Assembly (NCBI RefSeq): GCF_000003195.3
Contig: NC_012875.2
Coordinates: 17,492,398-17,556,397 of the forward strand
Length of the DNA: 64,000 bases
Direction of reading: 5' to 3'
DNA from: Sorghum bicolor
Taxonomy: Eukaryota; Streptophyta; Magnoliopsida; Poales; Poaceae
Each line of letters begins with the position of its first letter. Within the stretch, counting starts at the first letter, position 1. The notes below the pieces were generated by a model, which was given only the letters and a program-made list of their open reading frames with translations, did no database searches and was not told the origin of the DNA. Below are positions 10,256-22,659 of this stretch, piece by piece. A program made the position numbers and the translations under genes.

Positions 10256-11705
10256 TTACCCGATGTTCCAGAACCGCATCATAATTGTGATGTTGTCGTT
10301 CATTGTTGTTGTATCTTGTCTCAGCTCTTCTACTGCAGCGGCATGGTCCTGGTTCCATTTTTGTTGCTCTTCCAGGAGTCTTCCATGTTCTGCTTGCGTG
10401 TTCTGGATGTCGAGGAGAGTGTTGTCCGTACGAGTGAAGAAAGCACCGGCCTCTGCCCGTATGAAAAGGCGGGTTTGTCCACTAGTGATCTTGGCTCTCC
10501 GGCCATGTCTCCTCTGTTGGCTCTTGTGGTTGCGCATGACGAACCCATGGGTCTCGAAGGACTCGAGGATTGTAATCGTAATAATGCAGGTGCGCTGCTT
10601 CTTCTGGTCCAGGGTCAGCTCCATACCAGGTGCGTTCTTGGTGAGTGGTCATCCTTTCAGATGCCACTCGCTGTGGAGTTCTCTGGTTCACTGGTGTTGC
10701 TGCAATCTCAATCAAAAAGTTTTGAACAACGTAGAGGCCAAGGTTAGGTTCGGGTTAGGTAACCGAATCTTGCCTTTATCATCATATAGCATATACATTA
10801 CATTCCCCTCTTTCTTTAACATCCGAGGTTGTCTAAATGTGTCATAGCCATGATAAATTCTTAACTCATCTATGAAGTCCAACGATGAGTTTTCCAGTAA
10901 GTGAAGATTAAACGCTAGACGAGTGATAAGTGAAGTACATCCTACTGGTCCCTGAAGACTAGTATACTAAGCCAATGAGAAACTTATAGTGTAACAGTGA
11001 AGTGGTACTTATAATAGAGCGGACCAGTCGTTTCGAGCAAACGGCTGCGGCTCGTTTTTTTTTTTTTTTTTTTTTTTTTNNNNNNNNNNNNNNNNNNNNN
11101 NNNNNNNNNNNNNNNNNNNNNNNNNNNNNNNNNNNNNNNNNNNNNNNNNNNNNNNNNNNNNNNNNNNNNNNNNNNNNNNNNNNNNNNNNNNNNNNNNNNN
11201 NNNNNNNNNNNNNNNNNNNNNNNNNNNNNNNNNNNNNNNNNNNNNNNNNNNNNNNNNNNNNNNNNNNNNNNNNNNNNNNNNNNNNNNNNNNNNNNNNNNN
11301 NNNNNNNNNNNNNNNNNNNNNNNNNNNNNNNNNNNNNNNNNNNNNNNNNNNNNNNNNNNNNNNNNNNNNNNNNNNNNNNNNNNNNNNNNNNNNNNNNNNN
11401 NNNNNNNNNNNNNNNNNNNNNNNNNNNNNNNNNNNNNNNNNNNNNNNNNNNNNNNNNNNNNNNNNNNNNNNNNNNNNNNNNNNNNNNNNNNNNNNNNNNN
11501 NNNNNNNNNNNNNNNNNNNNNNNNNNNNNNNNNNNNNNNNNNNNNNNNNNNNNNNNNNNNNNNCTTGTGTGGGTGTCGGGTCGACGCTCATCTCTGATGG
11601 CTGTGAGGAGTGTCGGGATGAACTCCTTGTTCCAATGTTCTTGAGAGCCTTCCTTGCGTTCTTCACCTTCTTAAACATCCTGTAAACAAAAGTTGGCAAA
11701 AACAC
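10256..11705 (-). pseudogene. ATHILA ORF of Athila-1, interrupted by gap
   Basis: The N-terminus (MFKKVKNARKALKNIG, SSRHSSQPSEMS) and the C-terminal part (IEIAATPVNQRTPQRVASER, TWYGADPGPE) match the 411-residue ORF of Athila-2 at 40805-42040. About 160 codons of the middle fall in the N gap. The sequence beside the gap (10960-11055) shows several one-base losses against Athila-2, so the frame there cannot be trusted. The frame runs five codons further at its end than in Athila-2 (ETWPESQDH). A second frame downstream (LDIQNTQAEHGRLLEEQQKW) is coiled-coil-like and may be the original C-terminus. The protein resembles the plant ATHILA ORF-1 family, whose function is not established. Confidence 0.65.
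11080..11563. other. Assembly gap (N run)
   Basis: 484 undetermined bases directly after a run of 26 T. By alignment with Athila-2, roughly 590 bases of sequence belong between the two matching flanks. The poly-T and the degraded match beside it look like a gap-edge artefact. Confidence 0.98.
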
Positions 11706-11985
11706 AACTAGTGGAAAATGTGAGAGAAAATGTTAGTGGTCAGCTGTCCGGAGTGTCAGTAGTCCAGGGGTTAATCGTTCAAGACAAATTTCTATTTTGG
11801 TAGAGCCTCTCCCCCTAAACAACTTTTAATTCGCTTAGACAACGGAATCACTACTTGCTAGGTGATAATCACTCTCTCACTCAAAAGAACTCCCAACCTT
11901 CTCACAGTCAGAGCTATTCTCTAAACCGAGCTTGCAAGGGTTTTTTTTTGAAATGTGTGTGTGAAGAGAAGGGGAGCTGGAGGTG

Positions 11986-12023
11986 GCCATATATAGGCTG
12001 AGCAGGGGACAGGGCGGGCGCCC
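11986..12023 (-). promoter_or_regulatory. Promoter-like module upstream of the ATHILA ORF, Athila-1
   Basis: On the minus strand a GC box (GGGCGCCCGCCC, 12012-12023) is followed about 20 bases later by CCTATATATGG. This lies about 280 bases before the ORF. The same GC box occurs in the LTR of the element. Athila-2 has CCTATAAAAGG at the matching place. Confidence 0.5.
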
Positions 12024-12521
12024 ACCCCTAGTGTTGCCTCCTCCACTTGCTTCCTTGCTTTGATCTCACGCAGAATAATGTTGTGTTGGTGGTGGTTGGA
12101 TGGTGGAAAGATGTCTGGTGAGTGGAAACATATTGGTGGATGAAATTATGTGATGGGATGTATGTGAGGTGAAGTGTATGACATGTGGGACCCAAGGAGT
12201 GTGGGTCATGCTTCTAGAAGCTTGCTATAATTAAATATAATGCAGGAAAATCTATGAGAATTAAAACTTATTTAAAATGATTATGGAAAATATTTTTGTC
12301 TCCACAATAATTAATAAATATGGGTTGTTACACACCATGAATATTATTTATATGGGGCTTTTTGATTATTATAATTATGCTATGAATAAATGTGACTAAT
12401 GCAAGATTTAATTATGCAAGAATTTAAATATGAGAAAATTAATAATGCCGATAAATACCGATTTACCTCCCGGTGAGGGTTTGGGATTTTTTAGGTCCCC
12501 CAAGCTGGACCTCCAAATCTT

Positions 12522-14476
12522 TTAATCTTCTGAATTACCTTCCTCCGGAGATGGTGTCTCTAGTTGTTCTTCATGAACTTCCTTCACTGTAGAGTCTCTC
12601 TCTGGTCTGGGTTTGAATGTGAAGTGTTCTTCTTGATTGTTTATGTTGAACTTGATTTCTCCTTTTCCGACATCAATGTGGGCATTGGCAGTGCTCAGAA
12701 ATGGCCTTCCAAGGATGATGGACACTTTTGAGTCAGGACTCATGTCCAGTACTACGAAATCTACTGGCACCAGGAAATCTCTGATCTTGACTGGAATGTT
12801 CTCGGCGATGCCCAACGGGTGTCGAACCGATTGATCCGCTAGTTGTAGGCACATTGATGTTGGTTCTAGGGTCGCATGCTCAAGCTTTTTGTAGACTGAT
12901 GCTGGCATCACACTAACACTTGCTCCGAGATCACAAAGTGCATTGTTGAAGTGTTGGTTTCCGATCGAGCAATCAATAGTGGGGCATCCTGGATCTTCCT
13001 TCTTCTTTGGTGGCTTATTGAGGATGGTCGCACTACATTCTTCTGTCAGCTTGATAACCTCAGTGGTGGGCAGTGGTCTCTTCTTGTTAAGAATATCTCT
13101 GATGTACTTTGCATATGTAGGTACCTGTATGGCATCGAGCAGATGTATGTTGACATATAATTTCTGAATGACCTCTACAAACTTACTAAACTGCTCATCC
13201 GACTGCAGTCCTCTGTTTCTTCTGGGAAATGGCAAATAGTTGGTGTCGTAAAAATCTTTCCTCATTTCTCCAGTTCTTGGTGGTTGTAGCAGATCTTCTG
13301 CTTCAACTGGGCTTTCTTCTTCTATCACTGCTGGTTGCACTGGTGCTGATGTTCTTTGTTTCTCTTTTGGGTATGGGGGATCTCTGGTTGCTTTGCCTCC
13401 TCTAGTTGTTATATTCTTTACCTGCTCAATGTTAGTAGCAACAGGCAGTGCAGCAGCTATCTTTATTAATTTAAGCTCTACCCTTTTATTTAGAGTGTTT
13501 TGCTCATCAAAGGCAGTTAGTAGAAAATCCATTTTATTGTGTATATCTTTGAGAGATGATTCATTTGTATCTAGCCTTTGTTTAACTTCATCATTAATTT
13601 TGGTTTGTTAGCAATTATCTCTTTTAATGAAAGTTGCTTGAAAGTATTACCTGAATTCATACCATTGCTATTGGGTTGACTCGAGGTTGGTTGATATTTG
13701 TATGCTGTCTCAATAGCCCTTTGATCTTCTTTGAACTTGGCCCTCTGGTCAATCCAATGGAGCAAATTTTCCATCTTAGTTGATAATGCATTTACTTCTT
13801 CTGGTATTTCTTCAGTTTGATGACATTGTTGAGCTTTATCTTGGAACCAACTTTGATTTTCTGCTATCTTATCCAAAAGTATCTCTGCTTTTCCAGTTGT
13901 AAGCTCCAAGAATGATCCTTTAGCAGATGCATCTAGGCACTCACGAGCCTTCTGGGTTAATCCGTGGTAGAAGGTCTGCATAAGTAACCATGTGGCCATT
14001 CCATGGTGAGGACAATCTGATATGTATCCTTGAAAACGCTCCCATGCTTCTGAAATGGCTTCTGTCTTCTGTTGTTGGAAACTGACAATATTTCCTCTTA
14101 AGGTAGTTATTTTGCCTATAGGGAAAAACTTTGATAGAAAGGCATCTGACAAGTTCGTCCAGTTGTTGATGTTATCTTGATGAGTGTAGAACCAGTTCCT
14201 CGCTTTCCCTTCTAGTGAGAATGGAAAAAGGCGCAGCATTATGACGTCTTTGTCAACTCCGTTGATGTGGATTGTGCTTCCAATCTCTAAGAAATTCTGC
14301 AAGTGTGCACTAGCATCTTCATGTGCCTTTCCACTGGATTGTGTAGCTTGCACCAAATTGATGAGGCTTGACTTGAGCTCAAACTCGGGTATTCCTTCTT
14401 CTACTGCAAATCTTGGACCAGTTGGAATGTTCTCAAGGCTTGGAGCAGAGAATTCTTGCAAGGTCTTCTGTGCCAT
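12522..14476 (-). pseudogene. gag-pro: gag-protease of Athila-1, frameshifted
   Basis: It starts with MAQKTLQEFSAPSLENI. The capsid-like region includes FLEIGSTIHINGV and AWERFQGYISDCPHHG. The protease segment has the active-site motif LCDLGASVSVMP and the later ILGRPFLSTANAHIDV, both typical of Athila-lineage aspartic proteases (the catalytic triad here is DLG). Against the intact copy at 42916-44835, one base is lost near 13608 (TTGTTAGCAA for TTGTTGAGCAA). This ends the first frame at 13571 and restarts a second at 13532. No reverse transcriptase follows. Confidence 0.85.
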
Positions 14477-14776
14477 AGCTTCAGCAATTGGTAGCTAGCT
14501 TCTTCTTCTCTTGATTGCTTTGGTTCTGATGATGAAGAGTTGAATGTACCCAAAGTCAATCCTGATATACCCTGTATAAAAATATAAACATAGAAAAACA
14601 ACAGGGTGAACCTGCCAAAGCAGAGATGCCTTGTTATGATTTCTCACTTAGTAGCTGTTTTATGCAATTATTTCTCTATAGTCTAGTCTAATATTTTATA
14701 TGAATAACCTTGATTGATTTTCTGGCTTTCCTAAATATTACCCTTTTGCTTCCCCTTTATGACTGATTCATGAGAC

Positions 14777-14794
14777 TCCCCGGCAAAGGCGCCA
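14777..14794 (-). promoter_or_regulatory. Primer-binding site of Athila-1 (tRNA-Asp type)
   Basis: The plus strand reads TCCCCGGCAAAGGCGCCA, matching the 3' end of plant tRNA-Asp with one mismatch (CAAAGG for the CAACGG seen in the other two elements). It lies eight bases from the LTR edge. It is a primer site and not a tRNA gene, since no cloverleaf precedes it. Confidence 0.85.
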
Positions 14795-14802
14795 GAAATG
14801 CT

Positions 14803-16309
14803 TGTTGACACTAGCTAACACCACTTAGATACTAGGTTGTCATCCCTAGCATGGCGCCAGAGTGTACAAAGGTATTTATAAATGTAAAGGCTCTCTAGAA
14901 AATAATCTATTCTATCCGCAAGCGCACAGATAAAACACCTCATTGTAGCATTTCACCAGGATAAGTATTCCAGGTATCGTTATTTATAATTTTGCTCAAG
15001 GGATGAAAATAAAATAAATGGGCAAAATCTATCAAGGCATAGACTAGAGATAAACTTGCAAGAACATGATTACTAATGAGAAACTCGTCACACAGTCACT
15101 TACTTTAGCAGGGGGTAAACCATAAAGATAATGATAATGAATTATAAGTTCATGGGTAGATAACACAGCGATTAGAAAATAGACTACTCCTCATATGTAG
15201 GTGATGTCGGATTAGCTAGAGAATGGATTCTAAGTTATCTACTAACTACTAAGTCATAATCTACTCTAGTTGTCTACAAGATCATATATAGCATAAAAGA
15301 CTCTTCATTCATGTATAAGGAACATTGATAAAGTAAATCAGAGCATCGCATGACTTACTCCACAATACCGGTTCTGCCTGTCCTATCAACGGAGGGTGGA
15401 CTATATAAGAATCAACGAAGCTGTCACTATCACGAACTACCACACGACCCGGCCAATAGGATACATTTGCAGATAAATAACATCTAAGCACCACGCTCAC
15501 ATGTGATCTATCACCTAACTCTCTCGCGTCAAGAGCTAAGCGCTTTGCAAACTTATACATAAACTCATTATCAATTAGAACTATATCAAATATAGAACTA
15601 GAGCAAACTAAGAACATAATAATTAGAGACATAATGCAATTAGAACAAAGAATTAGAGAAAGATATAAATAATACCAATCTTTATTACCGAATATCCGAA
15701 TCCAGAGCGTAGTGCTCTACTTCTCTAATTGCTATCTAATCAAACCTGTAAACTTGAAGGATTAGGGAGTAGCTAATTCTAATTCTCTGTGGGAGAGAAG
15801 CTCTAAACCCTAACTTTGATGGCTACCTCTGCATAATGATTTCTTCTCTTCTCCTCCCTTCTAGGGGGGGTAGGCCTTGGTTTTATAGTCCCTTCAAGTG
15901 AATTTGGACCGTCAAATCAAACCGACATTGACTGTGTGGTTTAGATTGATCCTTTAGGTCGGTGGAGTGTTGTCCCGAAGCAGAGTCCCGATTGGGTTCC
16001 AACCCTAGGCGGGCGCCCAAGGAGGGTGGGCGGCCGCCCTGCCCCCGAGCCCGATCGTGCTCTCGTTCGTTTCCGTGGCTTCTGGACTCTTCTAGATTGA
16101 GGAAAATTGCGCGGCACGTAATTATCTCGTTGTAAACATGACATGTGGGCCTTCTCTCCATATTCTCTGATAACCCCCTGCAGAAATAGATAAACACCAA
16201 AGCTTGTGGAATTCCGTCAGATAAAACCCTAATTCTAGATGTTTGTTTCATATTGATCCTTTTCCATGTTTATTTGATTATTAATTTTAGTATTTAAGGA
16301 CCGTCAACA
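14803..16309 (-). repeat. 5' LTR of Athila-1
   Basis: A 1507-bp partner of the LTR at 7232-8737 with the same termini, next to the primer site at 14777-14794. The outer flank GCGTG repeats the left flank. Confidence 0.92.
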
Positions 16310-16314
16310 GCGTG

Positions 16315-16376
16315 ATAGTCCCTTTGTAAAGGGATCTGCCAGGTTTTTATCTATCTGGATATAGTCCACAGCTATT
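16315..16376 (-). pseudogene. Copia pol fragment between two insertions
   Basis: This 62-base piece encodes, on the minus strand, VDYIQIDKNLADPFTKGLSR, the C-terminal signature of a grass Ty1/copia RNase H region. It is trapped between Athila-1 (target copy GCGTG 16310-16314) and the Tekay-type element (target copy CTATT 16372-16376). It proves that both inserted into the same copia copy. Confidence 0.88.
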
Positions 16377-18792
16377 TGTAACACCGTAGGTGTTAAGCTT
16401 GCACTTAGTCTCATAAAACATTCATGAGCATTCTCATCAAGCATGGCATAAGCATCACATCCCATGAGCACAATAATAATCCAAGTGTGATTTTATGTGC
16501 TTTATTTCAAGTGAATTAAATAGGTTAAAAATATCATGCTTGCTTCTAAGTTCTTGAATTGCCTAAATTAAGTTGAAATGAGTGTTAGAATATTTAAGAG
16601 TAATTTTGTGATATTTTTGGAGCCATAGAAATTGAGAAATTGATTTTATACTAAAATTCCCCAAAATAGATTTATTTAAAAACCTATAACTAGTTTTGGG
16701 TTGTATTTCAAAATCTATTTGGAATTTGTGAATTCGACTTAAAGCAAAGTTGTAGGGTTTTTGTTTTGGAACAACTTTTATTTTGGGAGAAAAAGGTAAA
16801 AATGATTTTTAAATAGTCCAAATGAATTTAGAAAGAATTTGAGAAAAGAAATTAAAAAAAAGGGAAAGGGGGGCGCTAGCAGGCCGCGGCCTCACTTCTG
16901 GCCCGCTGGCCGAAGCCGGCCCAGCCCGCCCGCGCTCACCCCCCCTTCCCCGCGCTCGCGCCCGCGCCGTGTCCGCGCGCGGACGGCCGCGCCGCGCCGC
17001 CGTGGCAAGCCGGCAGAGCTCGGCCGCCGCGTGACGAGCATGTGGCAGCCTGGACGCGCCCTGGTCGGCCACCAGGAGCGCCCGACCGCGCCCGCCTCCG
17101 TCCTCGCTGCCATTTTCTCCCGCCAGCCCTTCCTCTCTCGCCCTCTCGCCCTTGCTCCGCACGCGCAGAGCGCCGCCGTCGCCATTGGAGCCCGAGCTCC
17201 GCCTCGACCGTTCTTCCCCAGCGCGTGCACCATTCTCCGATTCGTCATCCCCCGAGCTCCGCCCTCGCTCTGCCGTTGCGGGACACGCTTCCAAGCATTT
17301 GGTGAGGCACGGTGAGCCCCGCTCGCCCTCGTTCCTTCTTCGGCAAGAGCACCACCGCCGCGCACGTAGTCTGCCTGCCTCCGTGCCTTCCGGTGCCGCT
17401 TAGTTAGCGCGTCGTGCTCGCCTTGGCACCGCGACGCTCGCAAGCCACTCCAATCGTGCTCTACCGGGCCAACGCCTCGGGTCGACGGCGAGCAGCGCCG
17501 CCGCTCTGCCATGGCCGATGGCGAGCTTGCTTCGGTTCGTTTCAGGCCGCGCAAGTAGGTTCGCTGAGTTCGCCTTGACCCGTAGAATGCGTAGAGCCGC
17601 TCGGTTCACCGAGAGAGGCCATCGGTGGTGAGCTCCGGCTCGTCGGAGTCGCCCCCTCTCTGCGTTCTGGCCAGCGAGCCCGGCTGGCAGGCGGGTCCGC
17701 TTGTCAGTGGCAGCGGGTGCACTGCACCGGGTGCACCCAGCTGGTCCCGGGGGTGGATTTGAATTGATTTTCAGAAAAATTATTTCCAGAAAATAGTTTA
17801 AATGATATAAAATCCATATCTTGAGATTTATGGCTCCAAAATTAGTGAAATAAATTTTGATGTGTTCTAGAATCTCAGATCTATAGTTTGGTTTGGTTGC
17901 ATGTCATGTTTGGACAATTTTTCTGTGCAATTATATTTAATCCATGTTTTTGCTGAAAATTGTAAAATGCATAGTAATTAAAATATAGCTCAGAAAAATA
18001 TGAAACTTGTTTTATTGGCTCTGCATGGATGATTAGGCTCTAGGAAAAATATGTTACACATTATTTGCTGTTTGAATTAATTTATGGTGATTTAAATGCT
18101 TGCATGGCAGTGGTTTATGATTTTTAATAAATAATTGGATCATGCAATTAATCTGGAAATTTTTGTGGGTGTTTCTTATGTTAATAAGATAATTATAAAA
18201 ATATGAAACCTGCTGTTTGACACTTATACCACAGTAGAGTATTTATACTTGCTTTTATGAATTAATCTTGTGATTTTTGTAGCCCAAAATAAATATCCAA
18301 ATATTATGAGAAATTCATGGTAGACTTTATGGTTGACTAGTGATCTGCTATGATTTTTGTGGAATTTATTGATAAACAGAAATAGATGCTACTTTTGTAG
18401 GCCTAAAAGTGGATAAAGAAATTATGAATTTGTTATACATAGATTAAATAAAGTAAAATGGTGTTTGGTGTATCTTTGAAGCATCATGTGAGTTTGCTGG
18501 TTAACCATGAATACAATTTGTAGAAGAGAATGCAATAGATGCTTAATGTAATTACCTATTCTTGGATGATGTTGACTACCTTATAGAAATACCACCTATG
18601 TCTTTATGCACCATGTCATGATCATTTGGTACCTACTCGCATAAGCATTGCACCCCGGGCATCTCGCACTCCGCTCATGAGCACACATGCATCATACAGG
18701 CTCGCAGGAGAACGAGGTGGGACCCGAGGAGCAGGAGGAGATCCAGGAGCAGGAACCTCTGGGAGGACCAGATCCCGGAGAGGAGCTGCAGG
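16377..18792 (+). repeat. 5' LTR of Tekay-type element, first part
   Basis: It starts TGTAACACC and aligns with 50007-52426 of the 3' LTR. A strongly GC-rich block at about 16870-17750 sits inside an otherwise AT-rich LTR. Open frames in it on both strands follow from GC content. The last nine bases, AGCTGCAGG, are the MULE target site. Confidence 0.93.
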
Positions 18793-18970
18793 GGAGATAA
18801 ATTCTCTGCGACGGCGTCGCAGACCGACTCACGTGAGACACCCCCTAGAATCACGACGCGTGTCTTGCTAGCCGAGGCGGCGTCCGTCCGAGCCGACGAG
18901 CCGAGTCTGCTACTTCTCCAAGCCACATCCCTTGACATCCATGGATATCCTTCAGAGCCGAGTCGGCAGT
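18793..18970 (+). repeat. Left terminal inverted repeat of the MULE
   Basis: About 178 bp. It pairs with the inverse of 30516-30732. Shared blocks include CTCTGCGAC, GACACCCCCT, ACGACGCGTGTCTTG and GCGTCCGTCCGAGCCGACG. It lacks about 38 bp present in the right copy, between GTGTCTTG and GCCGAGGC. Confidence 0.9.
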
Positions 18971-19162
18971 TAGTTCTCGTGGAGGAACTGATGGAGCGAA
19001 TTTCTAGCATCATCTACTCCATGTGCCACCATTCTCTGGTCTCATCTTCTCTTCTTAGGCCTTGCTGATGGTCACGTCCATACAAGACGAGCTGAGGTGA
19101 AGATCGATCAAGACGCCAAGCTCAGTATTCAATGGACGAGTCTCCTATTCTATTCTAGAGGA

Positions 19163-20392
19163 TGTTGATATTTGGTAACGCAATAAGGAAATGATCCGCA
19201 AGCGCACGGATATCGGTGAGCATTTCACCCAGGAGGTTATCCAGAGTATCGTATTTATATTTTTACCACTGGAAGAAAGGGTGCATCTGACTAACCAATT
19301 CTATTGCTACTATCCCATTAGGCTACAAAGAATGTTTCTCGATGTGAGTGATGTATAGAGAAGACTGCAACCGTAGTCTTGTTCTAACCTTAGTAAGGAT
19401 GATCTACTGTTCTATTGGGGAAGCTTACGGAATCTAGACACCACAAAGGATGTTCGACCCGAACCTATAAACCTATCCGTCCTACTAATGAGATATGGGA
19501 TACAAAGGTAACTCGGAAATGTCACGTTCCTCGCTACTACCACGGTCCAGCTAGTCAGGGGATATCTATGAGTACCCTAGCCTAAACACCACGTTTACGC
19601 TAGCAATGATTACTCTAATACTCAACCGGAAGAGGATTAAAGTAAACTCATAAACCAAAGAACAATAAAACAAGAACTTACTAGAATTAGAAGTCGAATT
19701 ACTGAAGAATCATAGAAGCAAGCCTCGAGTTAGGAGACTTGATCCCGCAGGTACAACTCGGAGTAGACACCAACAGGTCGGCCTTCCTCCGATCTACACC
19801 TCCACTCTATCTCTCTCAATCTAGTAGAAACTAGAAGATCTATTTCTACTTACATTGGTTGCTAAGCCTAAAAAGAAATATTATTTAGAGAAGAGGTTTT
19901 CCTTCGAGGGCACCCCTCAACTCTATGATAACTTCTTGTCTTCTCCAGGGGCCAGGGGGGTCTCCTTATATAGTCCTCCTCCTCTATGCGTTTTTGGGTC
20001 GGTAGGCGATGTGGTACTACGTTATCCTTGATCCTTTATGTCGGTGGAACATCGTGTGCGAAGAGAGTCCCGAACGGAGTCCAGGTCAGGGCGGGCGCCC
20101 AGGGAAGGAGGGCGGGCGCCCTGGCCCTGGCCCATTTCGGCCTCTGCTTTCTTCCCGTGGCTTCTGGAGTCTTCTAGATGGTAGAAAAATGCGCGGTGCG
20201 TTGATATCTCTATGTAATCCTGACATGTGGGCCTTTCTTCCTTATTTCCTGATAACCCCCCTGCAGAAATAGACAAACACCAAAACTCATGGAATTCTGT
20301 CAGATAAAACCCTAAGTCTAGATGTTGATTTCATTTGGATCCTTTTCTTTGTTTATTTGATAATTAAATTTGATACTTAAGGACCGTCAACA
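19163..20392 (-). repeat. 3' LTR of Athila-3
   Basis: 1230 bp, plus-strand ends TGTTGATATTTGG and GGACCGTCAACA, next to the polypurine tract. Two GGGCGGGCGCCC-type boxes occur near 20090-20125. Confidence 0.92.
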
Positions 20393-20430
20393 AACTCCCC
20401 CAAGCTTACCTCTTGCTCGTCCCTGAGCAA
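20393..20430 (-). promoter_or_regulatory. Polypurine tract and stem-loop, Athila-3
   Basis: Minus-strand AAGCTTGGGGGAGTT abuts the 3' LTR. The stem-loop TTGCTC-GTCCCT-GAGCAA follows at 20413-20430, as in the other two Athila-like elements. Confidence 0.75.
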
Positions 20431-22600
20431 GGATGAACTCAAGAGTTTCTGCAGTGGTCTCATGCCTTAAAAGTACACACGCATTCAAGCAAGATCTCAT
20501 CTCTGAGTTAGAATAAACTGTTAAGACTTAAAACTTACTCATTTTACCTTTCACCATGGGGCTTGTAACCATCACTTGTGTCTTGAGCAGTTAAAAGATA
20601 GAATGGTCAAGTCAAAAGCCATGTCTGTTATTCTTGATCAGCTATAGCTCTGGAGTTTTTGCAGATTTTCAAATAAAACTCAGAGATTCCTTATATGATT
20701 CTCTCAAATCTCTCTTTTGTGGTATTTCTGGATCCTTACCAAGGCAATAATGGTATATGCCTTCTCTCAAAGTACGTGGTATTTTTGGTATAATGCATAG
20801 TGATATTGCCTTCTCTCTCACCCTACTCTAATAATGTTTTGATATCTGGAGCTCATAGGTGGGAGACAGCTAATACATACTTACAAGACATTTATTGTAT
20901 AGTCAAACCATGGATCTAGAGAAACAAGTCAATAAGTCAAATCAAGATGTGCATGTGTGGCGAATGAATGGTGTATGGTCATGATGGTGATAATAATTTT
21001 GAAAGTCTAATTCTACTTTTGCTCTTTTGAAGGGATACATACCTTTCTTGCACTTTGAAGCTTTTTGGGGAGAATGAGATGCTCTATATTTTCTTTTTCT
21101 TTCCTCTCAGGTGGGTATCTTGTACTCCTAATTCTACTGTCGGACACTTGTCCATTTTTACCTCTCGTCTCACTTTTTCTTTTCTTCGAGGTTCCGGGCA
21201 CTTGCCCCTTTTTATTTCCTCATATTATTTTTTTCTCTTTTTTTTCTCTTTTTTTAGAGCACTCATCTCCTGAAATAATGTAGCAAGTGGTAATAACCAA
21301 AATAATTGGAGCATTTATTTCGCAGGGAATAACAGGGATAGCAAAATGTTTTTGGCTATTCTCTCTCGGATTAGGAGTAGAATAATTTTGGGTGAATCTG
21401 GAGATGGAAATGAGTGGATGTATGTGGATGCGTACTTCCGGAGTAGAAGCAGCATATACGAGTGAAAATGCAAGTGAATCTTGATTTTAACCACATGACA
21501 AGCTCCTAAGGGTCTACACAGCTTTACCACACTCAATGCTCATAAGCAGTAAAAAGTAAATGTGTGGTTCAAAGTCTAATAAGCATGTATATATGGCTGT
21601 GGTAGGATTTAAACTCTCATCATACAGGAACTCATCATGTGATATTTTAAAGATTTTTTAAAGATAAAATTCTCCAGAATTCTAGCATCTCTAGGAAGAG
21701 ATAAACAGCAGCTCAACCTTCCCATATCATATCCGTTAACAACTTAGACTTTAGATCAAGTACTCTTCCCACAAGTTCAGGTTTAGAGCAAATCTTACTT
21801 CATAACAGTCATGCCTAAACTTGAGAGAGATTTCAATTTTAAGAACTAGTCATGGCAGAGCAACTATTCATCATTTCCATGTGAGAGTTTATCATGAGGG
21901 TTCATAGCAAACTTTATTTATTTATTTATTTAGCAAACTAAGCAAAGATATATATATAAAAGCACAAAACCTTTATTTGGGTTTTCATGATTATGCATCT
22001 TTTATTATTTGAGTAAAGTATAAACGCGAGTAGAAACACTTAGCTGGATAAATGGGGTGCTCTCCCCCAAGCTGGATTTTGACGTAATTTCTTCTCATGT
22101 AGCTAGCAGGTGGTGGAGGTGTATTTGAAAGTCGGCAACACCCTGACAGCGATTAAGATGTCCTCCGTCTGCTAGTCTTTTTTGATCCTTGAATTCTGTG
22201 GAGCTCAAATAGACAACAAAGCTTTGTGGAACTGGTTAAGTGTTAGCATAAATATCTAGCCTTTATCATGTTGAGCCTCCTCAATAAATGTTACTTATTT
22301 CGCAGGATCATGCACTTATTATTTTTATTGTAAGATGAAAACTTATTTATTTTATTTTTATGCCACCACAGTGAATGTACTTATGGGTTTTATGCCATAA
22401 GCATACTCACATGGGGCTTACTATTTTTTAACATTTTTATTTTCTTTTCAAGATAGCATGAACCTGATTAACTAAGCAAACTATAATTGAATAATTGAAA
22501 GGAAAAGGATAACTACCAAGTTTACCTCTGGGCAAGGCGTTCGGTGTTTTTAAGTCCTCCGAATGGGACTCTCCGTTTTCAGTCGTCCTTGGATTCGCTG
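20431..22600 (-). other. Non-coding 3' region of Athila-3
   Basis: No ORF that I can support. Palindromes GGACACTTGTCC (21142-21153) and GGGCACTTGCCC (21196-21207) and an internal polypurine-tract copy (22062-22073) match those in Athila-1 and -2. Confidence 0.55.
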
Positions 22601-22659
22601 GATGGCGTAGTCGGTGGTTCCGGCGGCGCCTCCTCTTTGTGTATAACTATCTTCTCTTT

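Larger units (their letters stand above)
7232..16309 (-). mobile_element. Athila-1: Athila-like Ty3/gypsy element without RT/IN
   Basis: A complete minus-strand LTR element. The TSD GCGTG is at 7227-7231 and 16310-16314. The LTRs are 7232-8737 and 14803-16309. The tRNA-Asp-type primer site is next to the right LTR and the polypurine tract is next to the left LTR. Internal order on the minus strand is gag-protease (14476-12522), a promoter-like module (12023-11986), the ATHILA ORF (11705-10256, with the N gap), then a non-coding 3' region. No reverse transcriptase, RNase H or integrase motif is found, so it would need enzymes supplied by another element. The two LTRs differ at roughly 20-25 sites by eye. 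It inserted into the end of copia pol. Confidence 0.9.

Noticed and set aside
11002..11685. Frames across the N gap on both strands
   Set aside because: They consist mostly of undetermined bases. Only the minus-strand ends match the ATHILA ORF.
16892..17554. 220-codon minus-strand frame and overlapping plus-strand frames in the GC-rich LTR block, with counterparts at 50573-51190
   Set aside because: Long open frames on both strands follow from GC content. Frames differ between the two LTR copies through small indels, with no recognisable domain.
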